Assembly: GCF_003086295.3 (NCBI RefSeq)
Contig: NC_092044.1
Location: 72,654,528 to 72,718,527, forward strand
DNA: 64,000 bases
Direction: 5' to 3'
Origin: Arachis hypogaea
Lineage: Eukaryota > Streptophyta > Magnoliopsida > Fabales > Fabaceae
The notes under the pieces were generated by a model, which was not told where the DNA came from, searched no databases, and saw only the letters and a list, made by a program, of their open reading frames with translations. Both the position numbers and the translations under genes were made by a program. This document shows, one piece after another, positions 10,881 to 23,114 of the stretch; positions within the stretch are counted from its first letter, which is position 1; each line of letters begins with the position of its first letter.

Positions 10881-11381
10881 TGTTCTGAAAGTTACCTGAA
10901 ACTGAAGGTTGATCTCGGATGAGATCTGTTTTTGTGGCCGGAGCTGTCGTGTTCGACTTGTTAAATTTGGTGGTACTGCTGACCCTCGATCAGCGGAGGG
11001 TGGTGGTACCTGCAAGAGACTCTGATGCTTAAGTTAGCGCATGCTTTAGGCAGGATTTTGTGTAGAATTAGAGTATGAGTTATACATGGGTGCTCCAGTG
11101 TATTTATAGTAGTGTAGAGTGACCTTTCGTTAAGATAAGATAGTTATCTTATCTTATCCTTTGAGTGAAGTCATCTTATCTTTCTGGGGAATCGCCCTAT
11201 TTTTCTAGGCTTTTGCTGCCTTTAGATTGGGCTGTGTTCCTTCATTTGGGCCTACTTTGGGCTCCCATGGAGATTTGGCCGAACTCTTTGAGAAGAGGTC
11301 AGTGGTGACCTAACCTGAAGAGGTCGGTCACTCGTGTCTTTGGTCAACTCGAGTCGCATAGTTTGACCCAGGGTATGAACA
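10881..11381 (-). mobile_element. 5' LTR of the Tat element
   Basis: The 501-bp block is bounded by the inverted termini TGTTC (10881) and GAACA (11381) and is directly followed on the minus strand by the PBS at 10879. The outer flank begins GATAT, the expected target duplication; its partner lies off the window. On the minus strand this LTR would carry the promoter of the element. Confidence 0.78.
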
Positions 11382-11797
11382 GATATAAAATGGAAACGAT
11401 TCATATCCCAAGACGGAAGTTCGAAACAAAGAATTTCACTGCAAACAATTAAGAAAGAAATTCACAGTAGCATAATTAAGGATTATAAGTTAAAATGGAG
11501 CTAATCCCTAAAACTTAACTTCTAACGTTCCTAAAACCCATGATTCGTATCACCTACTACTTCTATTTAATCTATGACAACCCATTTGTTTTTTCACATA
11601 TTTAAGTCATTAGTATTAAGTTGGCCAGACTCAATACCATGAGGTATGGAATTGTATGCTAATAGCATTAATCAACAGATAGTCATGCATATAAAACTCA
11701 AACTCTTGTTATTAAGACAAGTCCTACTGTATGACAGACACTCAGAGAATGTAGTGAAGCATAGTCAGTCCATTTTCAAGGCTCTAACAGGAACAAA
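11382..11797 (-). mobile_element. Internal (leader) fragment of element B
   Basis: This sequence lies between the Tat LTR and the tRNA-iMet-like PBS of element B. On the minus strand it would be B's 5' untranslated leader. I see no ORF or known domain. The Tat element appears to have inserted here. Confidence 0.5.
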
Positions 11798-11811
11798 CTG
11801 CTCTGATATCA
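11798..11811 (-). other. PBS of element B, tRNA-iMet type (decayed)
   Basis: The minus-strand TGATATCAGAGCAG differs at two positions from TGGTATCAGAGCGG, the common complement of plant initiator tRNA-Met. It lies 3 bases after the LTR end at 11815. Confidence 0.65.
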
Positions 11812-11814
11812 TAA

Positions 11815-13554
11815 TGTAACACTCTAACTTTTAGAACCTCATGATCGTACAAAAAGCTCAGGTGTTACTTACCTCTAAAAGCTCACGTGTCAGTTATTTT
11901 ACCAGAACCCGACACATTCGATAGCTAACCCGGATATCGTCCTCTTGAAATCCAGTGGGCGGTACACCACCAGAACCCATCTGGTAGGCGGTACACCACC
12001 ACGAACCCCACCATTGCGAGCGGTACACCACCACGAATTTCGTAAGATCTTCAATTGGAAAAACAACACACACGTGGGAGGTAAACAACCACGATCCCCA
12101 CGAACACATTCACAACCGGTGGATGGTAAACAACCATGATCCCCACGTCCATCACGATACCGCATAAGGGGTACACCACCACGATCCTTGCCAGGTCATA
12201 GCTCAAATTCAAAACAACAATCTTTTAAAATCTTGACTTGGAGTAAGTGGGACTAAGCCACAACCCTTGCGTACTACCTAGATCTTTTTCAAATATCAAA
12301 ATCTCTCTTTTAAAAACAATTCAAATATATTTTTCTTTCATTAAACTCCTTTTCTTGATAAATCAAATTCAAACATAATACTTTTTTCGATAAAACTCAA
12401 AATGTAATAATTTCTTTAATAATTCAAAATTAGCTAATATAATTCTTAAAGCTTTTGAAAATCCATTTTGACTTCCAAAATAATCAATACACCCCAGCTG
12501 GCTGTTCCTATATAGCCAAACCAAAATCTCAAGCAAACAACAATAATCCAACAATAACTAACTTATACTTAATCAAACTCAAATAATAATCCATCAAACT
12601 AACATTCACTTATCAAATTCACATTTAATTGTTAAAAATTTACCAAATCCTACCTCCGTGTAGAAATCATAGCAACAGAAGCTTTAGGGAAGGTTCCAGA
12701 ATGAAAAATCGAAGGAGAAAACATCAAAATTGGCTACTCCACTTCCGGGCCTCCTTCGGCCAAACCTTGCATGGAGGAACAGTAACTCTGCCATCAATTT
12801 TTTCCGAACAAAAGTAACGTCAACGTGAAGAGGTGGAAGATATAAACACTTTTATCGGAGTTATGGATTTAAAGAAATTGGACTCAGAAGCTTTGAGTTC
12901 ATAGAGGTTTCTCGTTTCTCTCTCTCTTTTCTTTCTTTTTTATTCCTCAAATTCAATTCGGTGGTGGGAGCAAGAAAATGAAAATGATCAAGGCTGATGG
13001 AAATGAATTAAAAATTTGTGGTGGATTAGGTGTCATTGGTATCTAATGAAAGCAAACATGTGTCATTATTATATATATGTTTATACACATTTTAAGCCAC
13101 GTTTCTTTTCTTTTCCTTCGCCTTTGGATCTCGGCCAAGTGAATGGAAGTAATCAAAGGATGATTCATGATTAAATGATTAAGTGGCATTAGTTATATAT
13201 ATGTGTATATATACATATAAGCCATGTTTCGCTTCCTCCCTTTTGCTCCTAAATGGCTTCGGCCAATTCTTTCTTTTTTTTTTTGAACTTTAAGAATAAT
13301 GTTATTATACAAATCTTTATTTTAATTAAAGTCGTTAAAAATAAAATAACAATAATAATAATAATAATAATAATTCTTTAATCTTTAGTAAAATATCTCA
13401 TTATAATAAAAATTATTTAAAAATCCTGATGAATTTTAAAGTTAAAGTATCATATGATTTAATTTAATTACTTTTAGAAAAATAATTTTATTTAAATAAA
13501 ATAATAAATCATGAATAACTTATTATTTAATTTTCAAAAAATCGGATTGTTATA
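11815..13554 (-). mobile_element. 5' LTR of element B (about 1.74 kb)
   Basis: The block starts TGTAACACTCTAAC and ends GGATTGTTATA, an imperfect inverted terminus (TGTAACA/TGTTATA, one G-to-A type change). A PBS sits on its left, so it is a left LTR of a minus-strand element. It contains a short (AAT)n run at about 13347-13371 and very AT-rich sequence over 13260-13554. It contains a repeated GGTACACCACCA-type segment at about 11960-12180. The right junction falls inside the protease active-site codons of element A. No coding region is seen. Confidence 0.75.
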
Positions 13555-14747
13555 TACTATCATACAAGGCAACCAATGTCTTATTACCAATTAAACATGT
13601 ACCTCTCATTAAAGGATCTGCCTTAGCAGCATCATTGGCGTTCACACCAAACACCCGACCTTGTTGTTGATTCCGACCCGCATTCGGGTTCCTCCCACGA
13701 GTGCAATCCCTCGCCATGTGACAAGGTAATCTGCAATTAAATCAACCACCTATACCCAGCATGGATGAGTCACAAGGATGAAAACGCCCACAACGATCAC
13801 AAGCTAAATCCGAAGAAGTCTTACTTTTATTACCTCTTCCTCTCACAGGGTGGTACTGATCATAAGTGGGTTTCCTAACGTTGCCTTGACCTTGAGGGTG
13901 TTGGGGTGCGTCACCGCCCCTCTTGAAGTTCTAATCTCTTGGTTGAAAATACTTTCCAAGTCCATGGTTGTTGTTTCCTCCGCGAGTTTCTCTTGCTAAC
14001 AACACCTTATTCGCACACTCATCCACAGCCCTCGCCTTATTCACAAGCTCGTAAATTATCCAAATCTCCAAACGAGCCACAGCAGTCATGGTGTTTTCTC
14101 TCAGACCTCCTTGATACTTGATGCACTTCCAATTTTTATAGGACTTTGGGGCACCCTGACACACTCCTAAGAACCTACAGAGTTCCTTGAACTAATTAGT
14201 GTAATCGGCCACGGACAATGAGCCTTGCTTTAGCTACATAAGCTCCAGCTCACTAGCTTCTCTTACTGACTCGGGAAAGTATTTCTTGTAGAAGGCCATT
14301 TGAAACACATCCCAAGAAATGTCGGTGTTCTAAAGTTGTAGTAGAAGGCTTCTCCTTGTCATCAGTATTGAGCCTCTCCTAGAAATTGGTATGCCACACA
14401 CTCCACAAATTGATAGTTTGTAACATGTTAAGCCTGTAGAGCAAACTCCATGGCCTGGAACCAATTATCTTGTCAGTAGGGTTGGTTGACCCCCCAAAAG
14501 TCGGTGGATGAACCTTTAGAAATGAATCCAAGGTCATCGAACCACCACCCAAGTTGTTACCGTCTCCTTCTCCATTCCTATTTCCATTTTCATTCCCGTT
14601 CCCAGCCGGTTGACCCATCCTTCCCATAGCTTGCATAGTCACAGCAGCATTCACTTCCATAGTATTAGCCAGGGTGGCCATTGCTGCCATAAACTCAGTA
14701 TGTTCATTAACGGGTTGATTACCCTCATTGCCTCTCTATGCACTCAT
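13555..14747 (-). pseudogene. gag and start of protease of chromovirus element A
   Basis: From the ATG at 14747 the minus-strand frame gives a Met/Ala-rich then Gly/Asn-rich N-terminus (QAMGRMGQPAGNGNENGNRN). The motif FLKVHPPTFGG is the usual start of a Tekay/Del-type gag domain. Far downstream, at about 13745-13700, is a decayed CCHC zinc knuckle (CRLPCHMARDC; first Cys codon read as TGA). It ends in LVALYDS, the first residues of the protease active site, where element B interrupts it. Several stops and frameshifts are present, including TAG four codons after the start. Confidence 0.78.
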
Positions 14748-14977
14748 ACAACCTCGTCCACAAGTAGCCACTAGGGTTCCTTTGTACACGAATCAGTCAA
14801 TATCAAGGTGATCAGTCCAAAAATCAAAAGCATAGTGCATCAATTATCACAAAAAGGCACTGACAAACAAGCATGCTATTTACATATCAAGCAGATAACC
14901 TAAATAGAATGAAAGAAAAAGGCATAGAGTATGCAATGAAGCACAATCGGTCTATCCCTTACGCTCACAAGGACGAA

Positions 14978-14991
14978 CCGCTCTGATACCA
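14978..14991 (-). other. PBS of element A, tRNA-iMet
   Basis: The minus-strand TGGTATCAGAGCGG is an exact match to the usual complement of the initiator tRNA-Met 3' end. It lies 5 bases after the LTR terminus at 14997. Confidence 0.85.
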
Positions 14992-14996
14992 CTAAA

Positions 14997-16065
14997 TGTA
15001 ACACCCTAATTACCTTAAACCTTACCTCATGCCGTAAAGCAAAGGATAACTAAGTTCCACGACAGTTCTAAGGCTTATACGATAGTATATATATATATAG
15101 AAAGGAATAATAATATGAGAAGCCCGATGAAGAATTACAGCTCAAAACAGAAACAGAAAAGCACGAAGCGTTCACATGATAACTAAAAGCATAAAGGATA
15201 AGATACAGGTTCAAGATAACAAAGTATATGTAGATATATAAGCATAATAGTCATAGAATACTAGCTGCAGCCCGCGGAGTTTAGGCCGACTAGTTACATA
15301 CAGACATAACAGAGTTTTTGAGTTAAAATAACTTATACAACTTATCTCTCAAAGTCAAGTCTCTAATGCAACAAGGATATAAAAGTGAGAGAGAGTCTAT
15401 AACAACATAATCCAAAATACAAAAGGTGATAAAAGATCATCTGCTCCATCACCATCTCGCAACTCACTGAGGTGGGTTATGACCTGTATCTGAAAAATAA
15501 CAACATAATATGGAATGAAAATTGAAGGTTCTCAGTGTGGTAGCAGTACCCAGTAATGTAAGATATAAGGTTTTGAGATGCTAAAGAAAATCGTAGAACT
15601 TCACACCAAGCATAAGATTCAAACTTATAAAACAATATAACAAAATCCTTAAACAGATAATCTAACTTAAGGAATTTCTAAACTATCAGTTCACTGCTAT
15701 CCCACAGCCTTCACCAGCCTAACCTCCATGTAATTCCAATGCCACTGCCTGCCGAGCCTCCTCAATCTCAGTAGAAAACACAAGTAATTTCATACAAATA
15801 AAGCACAAGTAGCTGTCATGTATAGCAAGTAAATCAAGAAGCATTTTAGCATGTTATACAATTAGGCATATTATGCAAATAAACAAAGCAAGCAAACATA
15901 TAAAAAATGCACATGATGAATGCCTATTCGATTGGCTGTGATATCGCATTGTCGTTTCAACTGCCAACCTGACACATTCCTATGGGAATGTTGCCTTTCA
16001 GTCACGAATATAAATGGGAACACCCAGAGATATCGTGCCCAGCACATGGTCCAGGGATATAGTCT
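14997..16065 (-). mobile_element. Left part of the chromovirus LTR shared by elements A and D
   Basis: This piece begins TGTAACACCCTAATTACC and continues, across the insertion of element C, at 28157-30340. The joined LTR of about 3.25 kb has inverted ends (TGTAACA here, TTCTTACA at 30340). It contains a (TA)n run near 15090. Its inner side carries the PBS and gag of A. No coding region is seen. Confidence 0.75.
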
Positions 16066-19000
16066 TGATGCGCAAAAATATATATCACTACAAGAGTAGG
16101 GAAGCTCATTGGGCTCAGGAGATGTTGCATTCTCCGGATCAAGTTCATTCTCATCTCTTCCTCAATCCATGCAACTCATTGATCTCGCGGCAATCTTAAG
16201 TGATTGAATCCCAATTCCTTGGCAATTCAATCTCTCTAAGCTTGAACAATTGCCTAATTCCTTGATCTAATGGCTCATGGGAAGAGATGAAGTACGATCA
16301 CTGATTATACCACATGTTTTTCTAGATCAAAGTATTGGGAGGATTATATGTCACTATATCCATCCAACCCCCAACCCGGTCCAACATGAGAAAGCATTTC
16401 TACCATGATTTCCTCATTCCTCTTCCAAGGTTAAGAGGAAATCCAAGTATGAGCAATTTCTCTTCCGAAACAATTGCTTAATTGGATGAAGAATGAAAGC
16501 TTTCAAGCAAATCGAAGAGAATAGAAAGAAGAAGAAGAATAAGAACTATTATTGATTCATTGAATTACAACAGAGCTCTCTAACCCAATGAAGTGGGGTT
16601 TAGTTGTTCATAGCTCTGGGAATGGAAATTGGAAATGTAAAGTGCATCGAAAGTAAAACTGAATACAGAGAAAAGTAATTTCAGAGTATTTACAATCCTG
16701 GATCCCTCAGGTCATGATCTCTCTTCTAGTTCAAAACTACTCCTATTTATACTCCTTCTCTGATTCTCAATTGAGTTTTCAAGTCTCTGGATGTAGGCCT
16801 TTGGCCTCAGTTGAAGCAGTTAACTAACTCATTGGGCTCTGGTCAGCTTGCTGGGAGGGTTGAAGTTGGGCAGCACTCACGTTAGTCCTCACGTTAGTGG
16901 CATTAACGCGGCTGATGAGCGGATAATTTATACGCTTTTTGGCATTGTTTTTAGGTAGTTTTTAGTATGATCTAGTTACTTTTAGGGATGTTTTCATTAG
17001 TTTTTATGCTAAATTCACATTTCTGGACTTTACTATAAGTTTGTGTGTTTTTCTATGATTTCAGGTATTTTCTGGCTGAAATTGAGGGACCTGAGCAAAA
17101 CTCTGATAAGAGGCTGACAAAGGACTGCTGATGTTGTTGGAATCTGAACTTCCTGTACTCAAAATGGATTTTACGGAGCTACACAACTCCAAATGGCACG
17201 CTCTCAACGGCGTTGGAAATTAGACATCCAAAGCTTTCCAGTAATATATAATAGTCCATACTTTATTCGTAATTAGACGACGTAAAATGGCGCTCAACAC
17301 CAGTTCCATGCTGCATTCTGGAGTTAAACGCCAGAAACACGTCACGAACCAGAGTTGAACGCCCAAAACATGTTACAACTTGGCGTTCAACTCCATAAGA
17401 AGCCTCAGCTCGTGGATAGATCAAGCTCAGCCCAAGCACACACCAAGTGGGCCCCGGAAATGGATTTATGCATCAATTACTTACTTTTGTAAACCCTAGT
17501 AGCTAGTCTAGTATAAATAGGATAGTTTACTATTGTATTAGACATCTTTGATCAGTTTATGCGATCTTAGACATTGGGGGCTAGCCATTCGGCCATGCCT
17601 GGACCTTCATCACTTATGTATTTTCAACGGTGGAGTTTCTACACACCATAGATTAAGGGTGTGGAGCTCTGTTGTTCCTCAAGTTTCAATGCAAGTACTA
17701 CTATTTTCTATTCAATTCGACTTATTCTTATTCTAAGATATTCGTTGCACTTCAATATGATGAATGTGATGATCCGTGACACTCATCATCATTCTCACCT
17801 ATGAACGTGTGACTGACAACCACTTTTATTCTACCTTAGACCGGGCGCATATCTCTTGGATTCCTTAATCAGAATCTTCGTGGTATAAGCTAGAATTGAT
17901 GGCGGCATTCATGGGAATCCGAAAAGTCTAACCTTGTCTGTGGTATTCCGAGTAGGATTCCGAAATTGAATGACTGTGATGAGCTTCAAACTCGTGATTG
18001 CTGGGCGTGATGACAAATGCAAAAGAATCAAGGGATTCTATTCCAACATGATCGAGAACAGACAGATGATTAGCCGTGCTGTGACAGAGTATTTGGACCA
18101 TTTTCACTGAGAGGATGGGATGTAGCCATTGACAATGGTGATGCCCTACATACAGCTTGCCATAGAAAGGAGTGACAAAGATTGGATAAAAGCAGTAGGA
18201 AAGCAGAGATTCGGAAGGAACACAGCACCTCCATACACTTATCTGAAATTCCCATCATTGAATTACATGAGTAACTCTATCTTTATTTTCTGTTTAAATT
18301 TATTATTATTATTATTCGAAAATCCAATAATCTCTTAATATAGTTGAATCCGCCTGACTGGGATTTACAAGATGACCATAGCTTGCTTCATACCAACAAT
18401 CTCTGTGGGATCGAACCTTACTCACGTAAGGTATTACTTGGACGACCCAGTACACTTGCTGGTTAGTTGTGCAGAGTTGTGACAAAGTGTGATATATGTT
18501 TGAGAGCACCAAGTCTTTGGAGCCATTGTTGATGATCACAATTTTGTCCACCAGTGGCCACTAGCGTGGGCTTTCTTAGCATATCAAAAGTTAATGGAAC
18601 TAACTTTTCCACTAACTTTTCATGCAGCTCCCATCTCCACAATAGTGGCATTAACGTGGGTCTCCTTGGCTTCAAACAAGTTAGTGGCACTAACTTTTGC
18701 ACTAACTTTTCATGCTGCCTACTCTCTTCCACGTTAATGCCCATGTTAGTGGCACTAACGTGGGTCTTCCTTGCTTCGAACAAGTTAATGGGACCAACTT
18801 TTGTACCAACTTTTGGAGTTTCCCTTCTCTTCTACGTTAGTGCCCACGTTAGTGCCATTAACGTGGGTCTCCTTGCCCTTCGCTGAAGTTAGTGGTGTTC
18901 ACTTTTGCATTAACTTTCCAAGCCTTCCTCTCTTCCATATTAGTGCCCACGTTAGTGGCACTAACGAGGCCACTAACGTGGGTCTCTGCTTCTTGCTACC

Positions 19001-19244
19001 TGAAATCAACCAAGTATGGTGCATCAAAGTCTTGCTCTAATCATGAGATGATGCATCATTCATTCTTTCATTCAATTCTTGTATTATTCTCATGAAAAAT
19101 GTATAGAACTCACAATGTTTGCTTGAATCAAGGTGTGAATGCATCTTCAACCAAATACTTGCTTATTTCCTAAGAAAATGCATGAAACTACCCTAAAACA
19201 TACTCAAAATGGCTTGTGAAACTAGCCAAGATGCCCTGGAATCA
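16066..19244 (-). mobile_element. 3' LTR of element C, interrupted by a solo LTR
   Basis: The LTR begins TGATGCGC (16066) and ends TGGAATCA (19244). It matches the 5' LTR at 26286-28156 over long stretches, for instance the block around the CTCATTGGGCTCAGGAG segment at 16105 and the repeated ACGTTAGTG words near 18640-18980. A solo LTR with its target copy occupies 16913-18558. Net length is about 1.53 kb, against 1.87 kb for the 5' LTR. The difference is a deletion near 16095 that removes the segment including the conserved terminal hairpin. Confidence 0.8.
16913..18553 (+). mobile_element. Solo LTR, TGATGAGCGG family
   Basis: The complete 1641-bp LTR begins TGATGAGCGG and ends TTGTCCACCA. 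The flanks are GCGGC on the left and GTGGC on the right, a 5-bp duplication with one mismatch. No internal sequence is attached. The matching position in the paralogous LTR of element C near 27426-27460 shows the unoccupied site. It resembles the LTRs at 53900 and 62489 more than those at 39394 and 50827 (shared GGCTAGCCATTCGG block). Confidence 0.88.
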
Positions 19245-20927
19245 CAACACCAAACTTAAATCTTGCTTGTCCTCAAGCAAGTAGTAGAACATAAAGAGAA
19301 TAAATGAGAATACAAGAGATACAAGTCCTTGTTCAGAGAATTCAAAACCTTGGTTCATGAAGTTTCATGCATAGAAATTTAGGTTCATGTTCTTGCTGGT
19401 TTCTAGGATATAACATGCTCTTGAATACTCACTCTATTGCCTTCTATGAGACCTTTATTCTTTGATCCTTATCTTAACTTTGTTTTTGTTTTCTTTCTCT
19501 ATAGAGCTTATTGCTTTCTTTAGATAAGTGCTCTCTTTCTTTATGATAAGCTTTCAGCCAACACTCCCGAACCAGTTGGTTCAAGGTGCTAGGTGTTAAA
19601 ACACTCTTAAGGACTTACTCACTCAAGCCTCTCTTCAGCACATACACACCACAGGCACATGGTTTGTTATTCATTCCTGAGACCTTGTTGTCCAGCACCT
19701 CTTTGGGTTACTAAATGTTTTGTGACAAGGTTGCTCTTGATAGTGGACTTTCAGTTGATAATCCCGGGTTAGTTAACCCAAGTTATCAAGTGATGAAGCA
19801 CTCCTCAGAACCTAATCATCCTAGCATATTCTTGCATAAAAATGCCACAGACATATGCCTCAGGGTTCAAACTATTGGTGCCTTGCTTTATTGCTTGCTC
19901 TTTTCTTTCTTTGTCATTCTCTTTTTCTTTCTAGGATCTTCTTAATTATCCAAGTCTCATAGAATGCACCTTAAGTTCATAAGTCAAGAGATATCTTAGC
20001 CTTGTGCCTTATTGATGAACCAACTTAGCTAGCAAATACCACCACAAACACTAAGACTTTATTCTACAACATTGGACTTCACTCTTCTTTTTCACAACAT
20101 TTTCTTTCATTTTCTTTTGTTGAACTCAAGAACACAGCATATGATTCAAGAATTGGTGCAGTAGCCTAAAAATCTAAGCTAGCAAGCCAAAGATAAACTA
20201 GAACTAAATGCAAATGACTTAAAGATTAAAGGGACATTGATTAATAGCAATACAAGTGCACTTTCAATTGACATCTTTAATTCAGAAACGGTCAAGAAGC
20301 AATACAACCTCTTGGTGCCCTCTTGTTTCTCTCCTTGTCATCATCTTCCTTGGTTTTTGTTTCTTTTTCTTGTCTCTCTAGATGATGGTGCATATTCCTT
20401 CCAAGAGATGAACTGACTGCTTGCAAAGATATTGAAAGTTTCTTGTTCCCTAAGCACTTGAGAGATGGTTAGCATGCATGTATGTTTGTGAGCTTCTAAA
20501 CTCACTTTGGTGTGTGAACATTAAACTTAATTCTTTGCTTAGTTTTGTGTGCAATGAATTATATGCATGCAACGCAACATCACGTGCTTTTATTTTTCCA
20601 AAACAAAGATAAAACTGGAAGAAAAATGCAAAGTCAAGTGACTTCTATGATTGTTTGGAGTTAGTGATTAATCATGCTACTGAGGATCATCATGTGGTTA
20701 ATTGAAATTTATGGTAGAACACCAAACTTAGTATCACACATTCACTCTTAAGTTGTTGACTCATGAACTAATCACCTTGGTGTGCAACACTAAACTTAAC
20801 TCCTTGCAATACAGGGAAATCTACTTAACTCTTTTATTGAAACAGATAAGAAAAGAGAGTTACCTCTGGTTAGGTTGCCTCCCAACAAGAGCTTCTTTAA
20901 CATCATTAGCTTGACAGTAGTTGTTTG
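19245..20927 (-). other. 3' untranslated region of element C
   Basis: No convincing coding region is present. On the minus strand it carries the post-pol motif TTGTTGGGAGGCAACC (about 20869-20889) 40 bases after the coding stop, several AAGTTTGGTG-like words (near 20520, 20705 and 20790), and a perfect stem-loop 18 bases before the 3' LTR. Two-strand low-complexity T-rich tracts near 19460-19560 explain spurious small ORFs. Confidence 0.6.
19262..19281 (-). promoter_or_regulatory. Stem-loop at the 3' LTR border of element C
   Basis: CTTGCTTG-AGGA-CAAGCAAG (minus strand) is a perfect 8-bp stem with a 4-nt purine loop. It is followed by ATTT and AAGTTTGGTGTTG, which abuts the LTR terminus at 19244. 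The same composite with compensating base changes borders the 3' LTRs of elements E and H. It occupies the place of a polypurine tract. Confidence 0.7.
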
Positions 20928-21284
20928 TTAGGTAGGAAGATAATTATAATGTCTCAGGTCTTCCCTTCTCATGTTGAATCTATCTCCACTTCCTTCCTTG
21001 AGAATTTTTACATGCTCCAATAAGAGGACTTTGTTGATTGTGTGCACTTGAGGTAATTGAGATGGTATCACAGGAAAATGAGGTGGTATTAGTGGTTGGT
21101 AGATCAATATCACTCTGTCCACTGGAGAAAAATCTTTAGTGGGGATTTTTTTGTTCCTCCAACCTCTTGGCATTTTCTTTCTTCCTTCTTCTGGTGGTGC
21201 CTTATTCCTTGTGATCTCTTTGTCATGAGGGATCTTGTTTCTTGTCTCATGTGGGGGTTGTGACCCTAGCTCCTCCTTAATTTT
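20928..21284 (-). pseudogene. Integrase-tail-like C-terminus of the element C polyprotein
   Basis: Basic linker residues are followed by MPRGWRNKKIPTKDFSP, VDRVIL and a tail ending MRREDLRHYN. This resembles the C-terminal end of Athila-type integrase, where FxxGxKVLL and a GQRxKHY-like ending are usual. It is in the same frame as the protease segment ending at 21285, separated from it only by a TGA at 21282. So the reading frame passes directly from protease to this tail without RT, RNase H or integrase core. The assignment as an integrase remnant is by motif resemblance only. Confidence 0.5.
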
Positions 21285-21790
21285 TCAGTCTGTAGCACCA
21301 CCTTTACTTCTTTCTTCTCTTTCAGGCATGACCTTGGATGCTTTGGTGGGTGATTCATTGGGTTCTTCTTTCAGGTTTGTATCTCCAGAATCAACCTTCA
21401 TGCAGTCCTTCTCTTGTTTTGGATCATGTGAAAGTTTGAAGATATGGAAGGTGAGTTGTTCAACATGTATTTTCAATATCAACTCCCCTTGCTCAACATC
21501 TATGAGTGCTCTGGCTGTGGCCAAGAATGGTCTCCCCAGAATGATTGGATAAAGATAGCTTTCTTCCATCTCAAGAACAACAAAGTCTGTAGGAAGGAAG
21601 TACCTCCCTACCTTCACCAATACATTTTCAACCACTCCTAGTGCTTGTTTCTGGGTCTTGCCAGCCAGTTGAAGGGTTATGTTTGTGGATTTCAACTCCT
21701 TGATTTGTATCTTCCTCATGAGAGACAGGGGCATTAAATTTATGCTCTCTCCAAAATCACAAAACCCTCAGTCAATCATTATATCCCCTA
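21285..21790 (-). pseudogene. Aspartic protease of element C
   Basis: The minus-strand frame contains GFCDFGESINLMPLSLM at about 21775-21725, an Athila-type protease active site (D-L-G-A-S in element H at the equivalent place; here D-F-G-E-S). Then come LQLAGKTQKQALGVVENVLVKVG, DFVVLEMEE and IILGRPFLATARALIDVEQGE, which align with the protease of element H. A TGA at 21768 lies six codons before the active-site Asp. Altered active-site residues make activity unlikely. Confidence 0.82.
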
Positions 21791-23109
21791 TTATACAAAG
21801 AATATGAAAGCTCCCTGGGTCCTTCCTCTTTATAGGTAAGTTCTTCTGGATAAGTGCACTGCACTCTTTAGTCATCACTACTGTTTGTCCACCCTTCAAG
21901 GGACTCTTCTTGGTTAGCAACTCCTTCATGCATTTGACGTATGAGGGCATCTATTGAAGGGCTTCAATAAAGGGAATGCTGATATAAAGAGACTTAAATG
22001 TGCTAGAATCTTAGAATACTTCTTCTCTTTCTCACCACCCCTGAGCTTCTGAGGGAAGGGTGCTTTTGGCACAAAAGGTTTCAGGATTTCCTTCTTCATT
22101 GGCTCCTTCCTTTGTGCAGAGTTAATTTCTTGTTCTGTCCCTTCCAATTTCTCCTTTTAGACCCCTTGATTATACTCTGTTGGTCTACTAATTTCTTCCT
22201 CCAAAGTCTCTTCACTTCTTAGAGTGATTGCTTTACACTCCTCCCATTTCACATTCTTTGTTTCTTCTCTTGGGTTTTTCTTAGTGTCACTTGGGAAGCT
22301 GTCAGTGGGTTTAGGAATTTGTTGAGAAAGACATCCTACTTGGGATTCAAGTTTCTTGATGGCATCTCCTTGGTTTTTCATATTAGACCTTATTTCTTCC
22401 TTGAATGCTTTGTTGTCTTAAAACTCCTTGCAAACACCTTCAAGCAAGGCTTAAATCCGGGGGATTCTATCCTTAGATGGTGATAGGTTAGGAATTGAAT
22501 GTTGAGGATGGCTATTTTGTGCTTGATATAGAGGATGGAAAGAAGTGTTTTGTGGGGCTTGATATGGTCTTTGGTTGGGGTGTTGGTAAGTGGAGTCGTT
22601 GTACTGGTTAGTGTTTTGAGACCTATTATCTTGGTTCTGGTTTTGCTAGTTTTCCCACCCAAAGTTTGGGTGGTTCTTCCAACCAAGATTGTAGGTTTTG
22701 GAGTGTGGATCATAGGGTTGTCTTGATGCGTTTCCAATATAATTGGCTTGTTCCCAGTCACCTTCTTCCTCTGTATTCACCCCTTCTTGAGCTAGTGGTT
22801 GAGTATTGACTGCTATAACTTGGTTCCATTCTATCTGCTTGGTGAGGTCTACCAACTGCCTAGTAATCAACTTGTTTTGAGCTAGCAATGCATCCATATG
22901 ACTCAACTCTATCACCCCTCTGTTGGTGCTCCAATCTCAGGCATAGAAGTACTCATTGTTAGCCACTGTTTCAATGATATCAATGGCCTCTTCTATGGTC
23001 TTTTTGGTATTAAGAGAGCCTCCTGAAGAGTGGTCCAGGGCCTTCTTTCCTTTTCTAGAAAGACCTTCATAGAATATGTGCAGCTGCACCTATTCATTGA
23101 ACATGTCAG
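21791..23109 (-). pseudogene. C-terminal gag of element C
   Basis: The minus-strand segment starts inside the gag domain (FYEGLSRKGKKALDHSSGG, then KKTIEEAIDIIETVANNEYF). It continues through a linker with MDALLAQNKLITRQL and a Gln/Asn-rich region (YDPHSKTYNLGWKNHPNFGW). It reaches a basic region with APFPQKLRGGEKEKKYSK and MKELLTKKSP just before protease. Several stops and frame changes are present. The upstream half of gag lies beyond the solo LTR, at 25354-26040. No CCHC zinc knuckle is visible. Confidence 0.78.
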
Positions 23110-23114
23110 GTGGA

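Larger units (their letters stand above)
844..11381 (-). mobile_element. Degenerate Tat-lineage Ty3/gypsy retrotransposon, 3' LTR missing
   Basis: Read on the minus strand, the order is 5' LTR (11381-10881), PBS, gag, protease, RT, RNase H, a second RNase H, integrase, then a 3' region carrying an ORF in antisense. This order, the protease motif DQGSS and the extra RNase H domain (DGSSKKTG at the start) are hallmarks of the Tat/Ogre branch. A foreign plus-strand element (7111 to about 10405) splits gag. The 3' LTR has been replaced or lies beyond the LTR that ends at 843. Several frameshifts and many stop codons show an old, dead copy. Confidence 0.85.

Noticed and set aside
18463..18886. Overlapping open frames of about 106-110 codons on both strands
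   Set aside because: They arise from the ACGTTAGTG/CACTAACGT palindromes of LTR C; similar frames appear in the other LTR copy at 27373-27666.
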